Source of the DNA: Zunongwangia endophytica
GTDB taxonomy: Bacteria > Bacteroidota > Bacteroidia > Flavobacteriales > Flavobacteriaceae
Length of the DNA stretch: 64,000 nt
Assembly (NCBI RefSeq): GCF_030409505.1
Contig: NZ_JAUFPZ010000002.1
Location: 1,743,501 to 1,807,500, forward strand
Direction of reading: 5' to 3'
Shown here: positions 55,711 through 64,000 of the stretch, piece by piece
Layout: each line of letters begins with the position of its first letter
How positions within the stretch are numbered: the stretch's first letter is position 1
Program-made: the position numbers and the translations under genes
The notes under the pieces: generated by a model
Seen by the model: the letters and a program-made list of their open reading frames with translations, nothing else
Database searches by the model: none
Told to the model about the DNA's origin: nothing

Positions 55711-57663
55711 TTATTTCTGTTTTTCCTGAAAAACTTTCTGCAAATACTTAACGTTAGCCCCATAATTTCCTTTAACATCACGAACCATAGTTGTGTCACG
55801 GGAACGTTCAACAATCAACCAGCCTTTCCAGTACATATTATCAAGGGTTTCTTTAATTTTAGGAAGATCAACAGATTCGTTATTTTCAAGCCATACACCA
55901 TCTGTAGTTGAAGCATGTATTTGTGCAATATTATCTCTACCTAAGGTTTTCAGTTCTTTCGAAATATCCCATCCATTTTCAACCGCTTTAGAGAAATTAA
56001 AGGAAATTTTAATGTTCTTATTACCAATTTCTTCAAGTAATTCTTTTTCTTCAGAAGCGCTAAGGGAAGTTTCAACAGCGATAACCCCATCAATATCATT
56101 TACCTGCTCACCAGCCCAACGAAGACGTTCTACAATTGCAGGTCTCAACTCGGGATATTTCTTTAAATCACCTGTAACACCCAGTGGTAAATAGGCCACC
56201 TGAACGTGCATGTTTTTCATAGTCTTAATGCAATCTCCTACCATTTGTTTTACAGTAGGACGTTCTGCAAACGATTGTGCATAAAAACCAGACATTGCAA
56301 TCGAAGAAATTTCGACTCCTGTAGAATCTGATTTATTCAAGAACTTTTCGCGCTCCTTAGGATCATTCAGTTTACTCTCAAAGGTATCGCGATTGCCCAA
56401 ACTACCCATATCGAGTTCAATACCGTCTGCTCCAATTTCCTCAGCGAGTTCAAAAGCACTAAGTTTCTGTCTTTTTAAAATCATCCAGTCGCAAACTCCA
56501 ATTTTGTAACGTTCCTGAACGGGTCCAGGCCATTCCCCATTTTCGATAGGAAAAGTCACCAGTTTTTCAGGATCAATTTTTACATATTTTATACGCTGTC
56601 TTCTCCAGGTATAAACTGCATGTAGCATTCCGTCTGATCCCTGAATGATAGCAGGATAGGAATACTGACTAATTTTAGAATCTTCTAACACCAATGCAGC
56701 CTCCCAATTAATTCCATCTTCTGAAATTGCTAAATTAAGTGGTGAACGCTTTCCTTTATAGTTATCTCCTGAAGGGAGCACATGATTATAAATGAGTGCA
56801 TGTTTTCCATTTTCTAGAGTTACTGCATCTGTGCCTGAGTTATTATTAGGAACCGATAGTAAATCCACCTCAGACCAGGTTTGGCCATTATCCTCAGACC
56901 AGGTGGTAAAAAGAGCTCGGTTTTTAGTTCTGCCTATTGCTTGTAATTTTCCGTTTTCATGAACTAAAATACTGGGTTGTATTGCCTGGATATCTTTTTT
57001 CCCATTGGGAATGGTATCCGTCCTATTCCAGGTTTTCCCAAAATCTGAAGTAGATTCCATTCGTAAATTCCAACCATTCCCTTCTACGCTAGATGGAAGT
57101 ATAAGTTTTCCATTCTTCAGCAAAACCGGTTTATTTTTAATGGGGCCTAAGTAACCTTCGGGAAGTTCTTCTGCTTCAGACCAAGTTTCTCCGCCATTTG
57201 ATGATCGTTTCAACATTCCCCACCAAGAGGATGGATGCGGCCCCACCTTATAAAAAAGCAATAAATCACCATCAGGAATCTGGTAGAGCACCGGATTCCA
57301 GCTTGGGTAACGCAACGTATCATTAATCACTCCATTAGCAACTTCCATCCCTTCTGTCCAACCATTGTTTGTACGCTTACTAACCCAAATTCCAACATCA
57401 GGATTACGTTCATGCGTCCCCCCAAACCAGGCTGCGATGAGATCTCCAGAAGTGGTTTCTTCAATTGTGGCAGCATGGGCGGATGGATAAGATGCTGTTT
57501 TATAAATAAATTCTTCTGAAACTATACCTTCCTTCCAGGTTTTCTCTTCTACTTTAATCTTCTCTTTATTGGCAATGTCTCTATTGTTTTCCTTGTCTCT
57601 ACAGGAAATTAAAAGAGCTAGAACTAATAAGCTTACTAATATTCGATATGTTCTCATATTCAT
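55711..57663 (-). CDS. Secreted fusion: BNR-type beta-propeller plus sugar isomerase-like TIM barrel
   Basis: About 650-residue lipoprotein (LLISC lipobox). Residues about 40-370: six-bladed BNR_2-type propeller with Asp-boxes SSNGGETW, TSDFGKTW, SEDNGQTW and SEDGINW, and family stretches AWFGGTHERNPDVGIWVS and YPSWNPVL. Residues about 385-650: xylose-isomerase-like/sugar phosphate isomerase-epimerase barrel (IGVCDWMI, EEIGADGIELDMG). Such propellers include sialidases, rhamnosidase-like and lyase-like proteins, so 'sialidase' is not justified. The longest frame begins with TTG at 57678; ATGs at 57672, 57663 or 57657 are better. Directly follows the GH78 gene. Confidence 0.8.
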   Translation of the reverse strand: MNMRTYRILVSLLVLALLISCRDKENNRDIANKEKIKVEEKTWKEGIVSEEFIYKTASYPSAHAATIEETTSGDLIAAWFGGTHERNPDVGIWVSKRTNNGWTEGMEVANGVINDTLRYPSWNPVLYQIPDGDLLLFYKVGPHPSSWWGMLKRSSNGGETWSEAEELPEGYLGPIKNKPVLLKNGKLILPSSVEGNGWNLRMESTSDFGKTWNRTDTIPNGKKDIQAIQPSILVHENGKLQAIGRTKNRALFTTWSEDNGQTWSEVDLLSVPNNNSGTDAVTLENGKHALIYNHVLPSGDNYKGKRSPLNLAISEDGINWEAALVLEDSKISQYSYPAIIQGSDGMLHAVYTWRRQRIKYVKIDPEKLVTFPIENGEWPGPVQERYKIGVCDWMILKRQKLSAFELAEEIGADGIELDMGSLGNRDTFESKLNDPKEREKFLNKSDSTGVEISSIAMSGFYAQSFAERPTVKQMVGDCIKTMKNMHVQVAYLPLGVTGDLKKYPELRPAIVERLRWAGEQVNDIDGVIAVETSLSASEEKELLEEIGNKNIKISFNFSKAVENGWDISKELKTLGRDNIAQIHASTTDGVWLENNESVDLPKIKETLDNMYWKGWLIVERSRDTTMVRDVKGNYGANVKYLQKVFQEKQK

Positions 57664-57674
57664 TATTAACATTC

Positions 57675-60416
57675 TCAATTCGTTTTTATAGAGTAATCAC
57701 CGGGCATTAACTCGAATACCAATTGATCATTTTCTACTGAAATATTATCTGCTAAATTTTCAAGATTTTGTTTATTAATCTTGACCTTTGAAGATTTTGA
57801 TGCAGGAACGCAAATTTTCGCTGAAGTATTAGGTGGAATTGTAACTTCCCAATTCAATTTCTTACCGTTTTTCTTCCAATGACTCTTTATTTCTCCATAA
57901 CTGGAATTATAAGAAGCATTTACATAATCCAATCCTGCATTAAAATTGGGTTGCATTAGGATTTTCTTGAATCCAGGATGCTCAGGATCTGACTTTATAC
58001 CTGCCATATCTTCGTAATACCAAATCATCAGATCACCCAGTAGCATAACGTGATTCTGAGAATTCATTTCAGGATCCGCAGTATTTCCATTCCATAGTTC
58101 CCAAATTGTAGTAGCACCGTTTTCTGCCATATAACCCCAGCTTGGATAGGTCTTATTACTTGCCAAAGTGTAGGCAAGATCAGCTCTTCCAAACTTTGTA
58201 AGTGTTCGCATTAAAAATTGAGTTCCTACTACACCAGTGCTTATGTGACTATCTTTATTGACTTCTATTTCATGAGTCATATTTTCAAAAACTGCTTGCT
58301 CATGCTCTTTAGGCACCATTCCAAAGGCTAGCGGAAGTACATTAGCCGTAACTGTATTATTTGCATAAACCAGCTTCGATTGATCAAGGTATTTTTCATT
58401 GAAAGCCGTTTTTACTTTTTCTGAAAGATTCTGATAGTAGGTAATGTCGTTTTCGTCAGCATCAATGAGTCCAGCAAACTTTTCCATAAGATTGAGTAAA
58501 TAATAGTAAAATGCACTCGACAAAACATCACCATCAGTTAAGAGTTCAGGATCCTGCGCACGTATAATCTCCAGGGATTCCGGTGGGACACACCAGTCTC
58601 CATACTTATCTTTTGTCATCAGGTCGTTTTTCAAATAATTATCCTCCATATATTTCACCCATTTTTTCATATAAGGATAATGGTTTCTAATACCTGAAAG
58701 ATCTCCATATTGTCTATAAAGCATATCAGCTACAGTAATATAAGTCCCCTGCCAGGTTACTCCATCACCGTAATATCTCCAAAAAGCAGGGGCAACATCT
58801 GGGATACCACCGTCTAAAGTTTGAGAATATTTGATGTCATCCAGCCATTTGGAATATAACGTTTGATTATCAAACAGAAAACTTTCCCCATAGGCCCCGG
58901 TGGTGCGATCTCCCAACCACGGTTGGCGCTCATTCCGTTGTGGACAATCTATAGGCATACCTTTGTAATTGCCTCGAATTCCCCAAAAAGCGTTTTTAAA
59001 AATTTGATTCATTGTAACATTAGAAGATTCAAAGCAACCTACTGTTTCCATGTCATCATAAACCACTTTACCTATGAAATCTTCAATTTTAGGCTTTGAA
59101 ATTAAACCTGAAATTTTTACAAACCTGAAGCCGTGATACACAAACTTAGGTTCCCATGTTTCAGTATTATCCCCTTTGAGAATGTACCTGTCGGTTACTC
59201 GGGCATCACGCAGATTTGCTGTATAGAGTGAACCATCTTCTTTAAGTGATTCAGCGAATTTCATGGTAATTGTGTCACCTCGTTTACCTTTAACTTTAAT
59301 CTGTAGCCAGCCTACCATATTCTGTCCCATATCGAGAATATAACCGTCCTCTCTAGGTTCAATACCAATTGGCATTACTGTATCATTAATCTTCATATTA
59401 GGTGTCATCTGGCCTTCGTAGAATCCGCCGGGTTCCTGCACCCACATTAAATTCTTCCAATCTGAATCATCAAATCCAACAGTATTCCAATCTGGAATTT
59501 CCATACGAGCGTCGTAAGTTTCTCCGTCATATTCGTTATTGGCGCGAATAGGACCATTTACTGTAAACTTCCAGCTTTCATCAGTTTTTATGGTTTCAGA
59601 GCTACCATCTTCGTATTTTACAATTAACTGCATGGCCATCTTTGGGAATCCGAAATTTTTTATTTTATAAGGTTTATACTCCTGTCTCATAGCAAAATAG
59701 CGCCCGTTACCAAGAATAACACCAATTACATTATCCCCCTCAGAAAGTTCTTTAGTCACATCAAAAACATTGTATTTTACGTTTTTTGTATAATCAGTCG
59801 GAACAGGTGCTAACACCTGATCTCCAATCTGATCTCCATTAATGTAAAGCTCGTAAAGCCCCATTCCCATAAGGTAAATTTTGGCTTCCTTTATTGGTTT
59901 TTTCAGTTTCAGTTTTTTCCTTACATAACGAGCAGACAATTTTGAGAACTGCCCTACGCTATCCCCAGGAAATAATTGATTATAGCCAATCCAACGGGTA
60001 GATTTCCATTCGGCATACGTTAGGACTCCCATAGACCAGTGATTGGTCTTACTCCATTCAGTTTCTCCTTTATTTGTCCATACTTTTACTTTCCAGTAAG
60101 CCTGATCTTTGCTATCTAGTTCTTTTCCCTGATAAGTTATATTAATGGACTCATCACTGTTTATTTTTCCGCTGTCCCATAAATCAGCATTATCCTTAGC
60201 TAATTTTTCAGGACTGGAAGAAACCAGAATATGATATGCTTTCTGCATGACTTGGGATTCTTCGGTTTTTATTTTCCAGCTAAGTCTCGGCGTAATCACA
60301 TCGATGCCTAATGGATTCTTGAGCATTTCACATTCTAATTCTTGAAGTTGTATTCCACTTTGAGCAGAAACAATTCCTGAATAGAAAATTGTAATTATTA
60401 TTAGGATCTTTCTCAT
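57675..60416 (-). CDS. Secreted alpha-L-rhamnosidase, GH78
   Basis: 913-residue exported enzyme (signal peptide 1-18, VSAQ). N-terminal Ig-like and jelly-roll domains (about 25-450), (alpha/alpha)6 barrel (about 455-810), C-terminal beta-sandwich (about 815-913). Catalytic set: D490 and general acid E496 in DCPQRNERQPWLGD, and base E773 in TTIWELWNG. It would release L-rhamnose from a glycan in the periplasm, feeding the rhamnose genes at 36-44 kb. Eleven bases after... downstream order: the next gene (propeller fusion) starts at its stop codon, so one transcript. Confidence 0.93.
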   Translation of the reverse strand: MRKILIIITIFYSGIVSAQSGIQLQELECEMLKNPLGIDVITPRLSWKIKTEESQVMQKAYHILVSSSPEKLAKDNADLWDSGKINSDESINITYQGKELDSKDQAYWKVKVWTNKGETEWSKTNHWSMGVLTYAEWKSTRWIGYNQLFPGDSVGQFSKLSARYVRKKLKLKKPIKEAKIYLMGMGLYELYINGDQIGDQVLAPVPTDYTKNVKYNVFDVTKELSEGDNVIGVILGNGRYFAMRQEYKPYKIKNFGFPKMAMQLIVKYEDGSSETIKTDESWKFTVNGPIRANNEYDGETYDARMEIPDWNTVGFDDSDWKNLMWVQEPGGFYEGQMTPNMKINDTVMPIGIEPREDGYILDMGQNMVGWLQIKVKGKRGDTITMKFAESLKEDGSLYTANLRDARVTDRYILKGDNTETWEPKFVYHGFRFVKISGLISKPKIEDFIGKVVYDDMETVGCFESSNVTMNQIFKNAFWGIRGNYKGMPIDCPQRNERQPWLGDRTTGAYGESFLFDNQTLYSKWLDDIKYSQTLDGGIPDVAPAFWRYYGDGVTWQGTYITVADMLYRQYGDLSGIRNHYPYMKKWVKYMEDNYLKNDLMTKDKYGDWCVPPESLEIIRAQDPELLTDGDVLSSAFYYYLLNLMEKFAGLIDADENDITYYQNLSEKVKTAFNEKYLDQSKLVYANNTVTANVLPLAFGMVPKEHEQAVFENMTHEIEVNKDSHISTGVVGTQFLMRTLTKFGRADLAYTLASNKTYPSWGYMAENGATTIWELWNGNTADPEMNSQNHVMLLGDLMIWYYEDMAGIKSDPEHPGFKKILMQPNFNAGLDYVNASYNSSYGEIKSHWKKNGKKLNWEVTIPPNTSAKICVPASKSSKVKINKQNLENLADNISVENDQLVFELMPGDYSIKTN

Positions 60417-60426
60417 TATCTTTCGT

Positions 60427-62001
60427 TTACTGCGTAATTAAACGTTCTAAATTTTCAGCAGAAGCAACTTCATTTCCATTTCTAAAAATTCTAAAACCTT
60501 TACCTTTATTATATTTTTTCCCAGTTTTATCCCAAAGAATTGTCAATATATCTCCATGATACAGTACATTATCCAGACAGAAATACTCCCACTGATTTTC
60601 GGGGATTAATGGATTTACTTCAATTTTTTCATCAGCTCTAGGCCTTAAACCAACAAGACCTGTAATTAAAAGATCATTAAAGGTAGAATGGTTGTAATAC
60701 CGGCTTCTTTCGCGATCTCCCATGAGCCAATACCCGGTAGATTCGTCAAGATACTCACCGATATAAGGTCTACCTCTATAGTATTGAGATTCCACATACA
60801 AATCCAACAGCTGGTAATAATCCTCTTTTTGAACAATATTCTGGTTATAATCATTCATAAAATTTGCCAAAGCAGTCATGGTTTGCGAAGTTGCAAAGGG
60901 CCATACCGCTCCATCCCATTCGCATGTCCCTGTACCGTGAGTTCGAAAACGAGGGCTTCTCCGCTCTGCTGTCGTTAAACCGAAAGGAGCTAAAAAACCT
61001 GCTTCATTTTTCACCTGTTTCCAGGCTTCATTGTATTCTGAATTTTCATCAGGTAAATTGAAATACCAAGGTATAAAACCAATAGCCTCCCGAACATTTG
61101 CGCAGGTATCATTTTCTGTAAAGGTTTCAAAAAATTGATCTTTCGGATTCCATAAGTGCTGTTCTACAAGCTGTTTTAATGTATCTGCTTTTTTATCGAA
61201 TCTACTGGCAAGTTGTTTATCCCCTGTCATTCGAGCCATTTTGGCAATAGCCTTTGCGTTTCCGTACATATAACTATTAATGGTTGGTCGTGCATTCTTT
61301 ATATGACGGCCGCCACTTAGAGATTCTTCCATACCGTCTTTCACATCATGTTGCCAAAAAAGACCATCATCTCTCTTTCTATCGCCTTCCCATGCCTCAT
61401 ATTCTTCAACCAAGTCAGGAAACATATCTAGCAAGTAATTTTTATTCTGATCTACCAAGAACTTATCGTAAAGACTAGAAGCTGTCCAACTACTAAAAGT
61501 CCTAAGTTTCTCCATATTTTCGCCGTCATTTCCTCGAAACCATACGTGAACATCCTGATTTATATAATCTCGATTATGCAACCAGCGAAATTCGTGAATA
61601 TGATGACTTAAAGCACAGCTTATTAAATTGTATTTATCAGCATAAGATCGATCTACTAAAAACTCTGTTATCGCATAGCCCTCTGGGGTTTTCTTAATAT
61701 GTTTTCTTGCCGTCCACCAACGGTAATAAAACATTTCTTCAAAGCTTTTCTGTGAGGTTTCAAACAATGGTATATTCTGTTGCATCCAATTCCATGAACT
61801 ATCATTGGGTATAGCTTGGGCTATATTTTCACCTTCCATAGTATTGAATTTATCAGCATATTTTTTAAAATTCTCAGTTCTAAGAATAAAGGATTTCGAT
61901 GATACAGAAGTTTGTTTGTTCCGTTCGTCCTGAGCATCACATGAATAAATCAAAGTGCAAATGCTTAATAGAAGATATATTTTCAGATCATTTAGATTCA
62001 T
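60427..62001 (-). CDS. MGH1-like (alpha/alpha)6-barrel glycoside hydrolase, lipoprotein
   Basis: 524-residue lipoprotein (lipobox IYSC, Cys 21). Single (alpha/alpha)6 barrel domain (about 85-460) of the trehalase/amylo-glucosidase-like MGH1 type with FYYRWWTARKHI (about 90-101), EGDRKRDDGLFWQHDVKDGMEESL (acidic cluster, about 205-228), GTCEWDGAVWPFATSQT (about 365) and GYWLMGDRERSRYYNHSTFNDL (about 425). Last 60 residues form a small beta domain. These stretches suggest an inverting enzyme with Asp/Glu pair; no CAZy family is assigned with confidence. Between GH78 and GH95 genes, so likely acts on the same glycan. Confidence 0.75.
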   Translation of the reverse strand: MNLNDLKIYLLLSICTLIYSCDAQDERNKQTSVSSKSFILRTENFKKYADKFNTMEGENIAQAIPNDSSWNWMQQNIPLFETSQKSFEEMFYYRWWTARKHIKKTPEGYAITEFLVDRSYADKYNLISCALSHHIHEFRWLHNRDYINQDVHVWFRGNDGENMEKLRTFSSWTASSLYDKFLVDQNKNYLLDMFPDLVEEYEAWEGDRKRDDGLFWQHDVKDGMEESLSGGRHIKNARPTINSYMYGNAKAIAKMARMTGDKQLASRFDKKADTLKQLVEQHLWNPKDQFFETFTENDTCANVREAIGFIPWYFNLPDENSEYNEAWKQVKNEAGFLAPFGLTTAERRSPRFRTHGTGTCEWDGAVWPFATSQTMTALANFMNDYNQNIVQKEDYYQLLDLYVESQYYRGRPYIGEYLDESTGYWLMGDRERSRYYNHSTFNDLLITGLVGLRPRADEKIEVNPLIPENQWEYFCLDNVLYHGDILTILWDKTGKKYNKGKGFRIFRNGNEVASAENLERLITQ

Positions 62002-62006
62002 AAATT

Positions 62007-64000
62007 TTATTTTGATGAAAAAGTATAGGTTTTACCTTTTTCAGTTTCAATATCGTATTCGTAGTATTTAGGAAGTTCAGGTTGACTCGTTTGTGATTTA
62101 TCTTTAATTATTGGTTGCTGAATTGGATTGATTTTGAAAAATGAATTTGAATTTTCTCCTTTTGCTAATTTTAATTTTTTTAGATCCATTTTTGATTCCG
62201 TGCGTAACCGAAGATTCCCTCCAAGATTCGATTTGATAGTTACCTGCTGAATTTTGTTATTTGACCATTTCAGTTCTTCAATAGTAAAACCACCTCTGGC
62301 CCTAATCCCTTTTATCGAACCAGTATTCCAGGCATCTGGTAAGGCTGGTAATAAATGAACGGCCCCTTCATGACTTTGCATCAACATTTCAGCAATTCCT
62401 GCAGTAACACCAAAATTGCCATCGATTTGAAATGGTGGATGCGCATCTAACATATTCGGATAACTTCCTCCTCCATCATCTCCAACCAAGCTCAATTGGT
62501 CATTCAAAAGTTTGTAAGCATGATTTCCATCTAAAAGTCGAGCCCATAAATTTACTTTCCACCCCATAGACCATCCTGTAGATTTATCGCCGCGATGTTC
62601 TAAAACAACCTTAGTTGATTCAAATAATTCTGGATTTCTAAAAGGTGAAATCTGGTTACTAGGAAATAAACCGTATAAATGAGAAATATGACGGTGATCG
62701 TCTTCAGGATCATCCCAGTCTTTTAGCCATTCTTGCAGCTGCCCGTATCGACCAATTTGCATTGGCGCAAGTTTTTGTTTCGCTGAGTTTAATTGCTGAA
62801 CAAAATCCTTGTCTTTATTTAAAATTTTGGCCGCTTCAGCAGTATGAGTGAACAGATCAAACATTAATTGCTGGTCCATTGTGGCTCCTGCCGTAATTGA
62901 AGCATTTCCTTCACCACCACCATGAGAATTTTCAGGGGAATTGGAAGGTACTACAACCAGATATCCAAACTCTGGATGTGGCACCATAAAATCCAAAAAG
63001 AATTCAGCTGAACCTTTCAATATTGGATAAATCTCATCCAGATATTTTTTATTACCTGAATAGTTGTAACGTTCCCATAAATCCTGCATTAACCAAGCTC
63101 CGCCACTTGGCCACATTCCGGAATGGGAATTGTCGATGGGACCGGTTATTCTCCAGATATCGGTATTATGGTGTAATACCCAGCCATCTGCATCATACAT
63201 TATCTTTGCAGTTTCTCTTCCTGTTTCGCTTACTTCTTTTGCAAGTTGAATGAAAGGTTCATGCATTTCTGACAAATTAGTAAGCTCAGCAGGCCAGTAA
63301 TTCATCTCTGCATTAATGTTCATCGTATACTTACTTTCCCAAGGCGGAAATAGCATATCGTTCCAAATACCTTGTAGGTTAGCCGGTTGGCCGCCAGGTT
63401 GAGAACTGGAAATGAGAAGATATCTCCCAAATTGGAAATAAAGCTCTACCAGTTGAGGGTCGTACTGTTCTGAAAAATTTTTTATTCGCAGATTCGTAGG
63501 CTGATCTAGCGCTTCTGTTTTACCGAGTATTAAAGAGACTCGATTAAAGAACTTTTGATAATAATCCGAATGATTTTTTTTTATTGATTCAAAGTCTTTT
63601 TTTCTAGCATTATTCAGCAAGCTTATAGTCTTCTTACGAACATCTTCTGAAAGATCTTTGTAGTTTTTGAAATTCGTAGCAATAGAAATATAAATAGTAG
63701 CAGAATCTGCATCTTTTATTGCGATAGTCCCATTTTCCGACTTCACAGATCCACCCACTGTTTCGACAGCCAGCCTGCCTTCAAAATCTACGCCTCCGCG
63801 CAAACCTTCATGATTACTGGAGGTTCCGTCTAACATAATTACATCTCCACGACTTACAGGATCTGTTTTATCATACGGACTTTGCATCAGGATATTCGTA
63901 GTTATCATTCCTGGTCTATCTGCTGAAAGTTTTACGGCAATTACATCATCTTTAAACGCTGAGAGTATTTCTCTATTAAAAGTTACTCCATCAACTTTAT
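62007..64000 (-). CDS. GH95 alpha-L-fucosidase/galactosidase, 5' end beyond the window
   Basis: C-terminal about 664 residues of a GH95 enzyme. The frame is open up to the right edge (upstream codons read FNREILSAFKDDVIAVKLSADRPG), so the ATG at 63908 is internal. Visible: end of the N-terminal beta domain, (alpha/alpha)6 barrel with NINAEMNYWPAEL (catalytic Asn region), a LWERYNYSG stretch and FQIDGNFG (catalytic Asp region), then C-terminal beta domain. Inverting enzyme cleaving alpha-L-fucose or alpha-L-galactose. It leads, in this window, the train that also encodes fucose uptake and oxidation genes. Confidence 0.9.
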   Translation of the reverse strand, partial: KVDGVTFNREILSAFKDDVIAVKLSADRPGMITTNILMQSPYDKTDPVSRGDVIMLDGTSSNHEGLRGGVDFEGRLAVETVGGSVKSENGTIAIKDADSATIYISIATNFKNYKDLSEDVRKKTISLLNNARKKDFESIKKNHSDYYQKFFNRVSLILGKTEALDQPTNLRIKNFSEQYDPQLVELYFQFGRYLLISSSQPGGQPANLQGIWNDMLFPPWESKYTMNINAEMNYWPAELTNLSEMHEPFIQLAKEVSETGRETAKIMYDADGWVLHHNTDIWRITGPIDNSHSGMWPSGGAWLMQDLWERYNYSGNKKYLDEIYPILKGSAEFFLDFMVPHPEFGYLVVVPSNSPENSHGGGEGNASITAGATMDQQLMFDLFTHTAEAAKILNKDKDFVQQLNSAKQKLAPMQIGRYGQLQEWLKDWDDPEDDHRHISHLYGLFPSNQISPFRNPELFESTKVVLEHRGDKSTGWSMGWKVNLWARLLDGNHAYKLLNDQLSLVGDDGGGSYPNMLDAHPPFQIDGNFGVTAGIAEMLMQSHEGAVHLLPALPDAWNTGSIKGIRARGGFTIEELKWSNNKIQQVTIKSNLGGNLRLRTESKMDLKKLKLAKGENSNSFFKINPIQQPIIKDKSQTSQPELPKYYEYDIETEKGKTYTFSSK

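Noticed and set aside
55711..57663. Calling the propeller protein a sialidase
   Set aside because: Asp-boxes occur in several propeller enzyme groups; the sialidase arginine triad could not be confirmed and the operon has no sialic acid genes.
57672..57678. TTG start of the propeller fusion at 57678
   Set aside because: Better ATG codons follow at 57672, 57663 and 57657 and give a normal lipoprotein signal.
45338..64000. Ulvan or fucoidan utilisation locus
   Set aside because: No sulfatase, ulvan lyase or fucoidanase is seen in the window, although rhamnosidase and GH95 are present.

Overview
The window looks like chromosomal DNA of a Bacteroidota bacterium, most likely a (marine) flavobacterium close to Zunongwangia, Salegentibacter or Gramella. 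The evidence is AT-rich DNA, a SusC/SusD pair, a hybrid sensor regulator with beta-propellers and an AraC-type DNA-binding end, BshC of bacillithiol synthesis, many CAZyme lipoproteins and the flavobacterial type of ribonucleotide reductase. The genus is an inference. No tRNA, rRNA, CRISPR array, transposase or prophage gene was seen.

Layout. 0-9 kb: tail of a SIMPL-domain protein, then a PLP decarboxylase overlapping bshC, then secreted M14 and M16 peptidases. 9-24 kb: an uptake locus on the minus strand with a TonB receptor, a fused phosphodiesterase-like/alkaline phosphatase-like secreted protein, SusD, a frameshifted SusC, a one-piece sensor regulator whose kinase and receiver parts look dead, and a GH2 glycosidase. 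24-30 kb: an NmrA-like reductase divergent from DoxX, nrdB-nrdA, and a secreted phosphodiesterase-like enzyme. 30.4-34.8 kb: a plus-strand three-gene export operon (ABC-like membrane protein, HlyD, TolC) in which the ABC protein has lost all ATPase motifs.

35-45 kb: the L-rhamnose pathway. It holds an isomerase (rhaI), an FGGY kinase, a fused rhamnulose-1-phosphate aldolase/lactaldehyde dehydrogenase, an FMN L-lactate dehydrogenase, an NCS1-type permease and a divergent GntR regulator. 45.3-64 kb: one minus-strand gene train of at least 18.6 kb with gaps of at most 32 bases. It encodes a FucP-like symporter, an oxidative L-fucose (or related sugar) pathway (SDR, lactonase, mutarotase, zinc dehydrogenase) and six secreted glycan-degrading proteins (two GH2, a beta-propeller/TIM-barrel fusion, GH78, an MGH1-like hydrolase, and a GH95 that runs off the right edge). 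The glycosidases would free rhamnose and fucose from a glycan. The two catabolic routes would meet at L-lactate, which the FMN enzyme oxidises to pyruvate. No sulfatase was seen.

The most unusual non-coding signal is in the gaps between the rhamnose genes (36.9-42.05 kb) and after the M14 peptidase gene (6.1 kb). These carry strikingly regular 7-base-periodic degenerate tracts (TCTANNN, TTAGNNN and related) next to stop and start codons. In the rhamnose gaps the tracts flank REPIN-like and other palindromic repeats. At 6.1 kb one tract runs straight into a perfect (GAATGCT)6 array.
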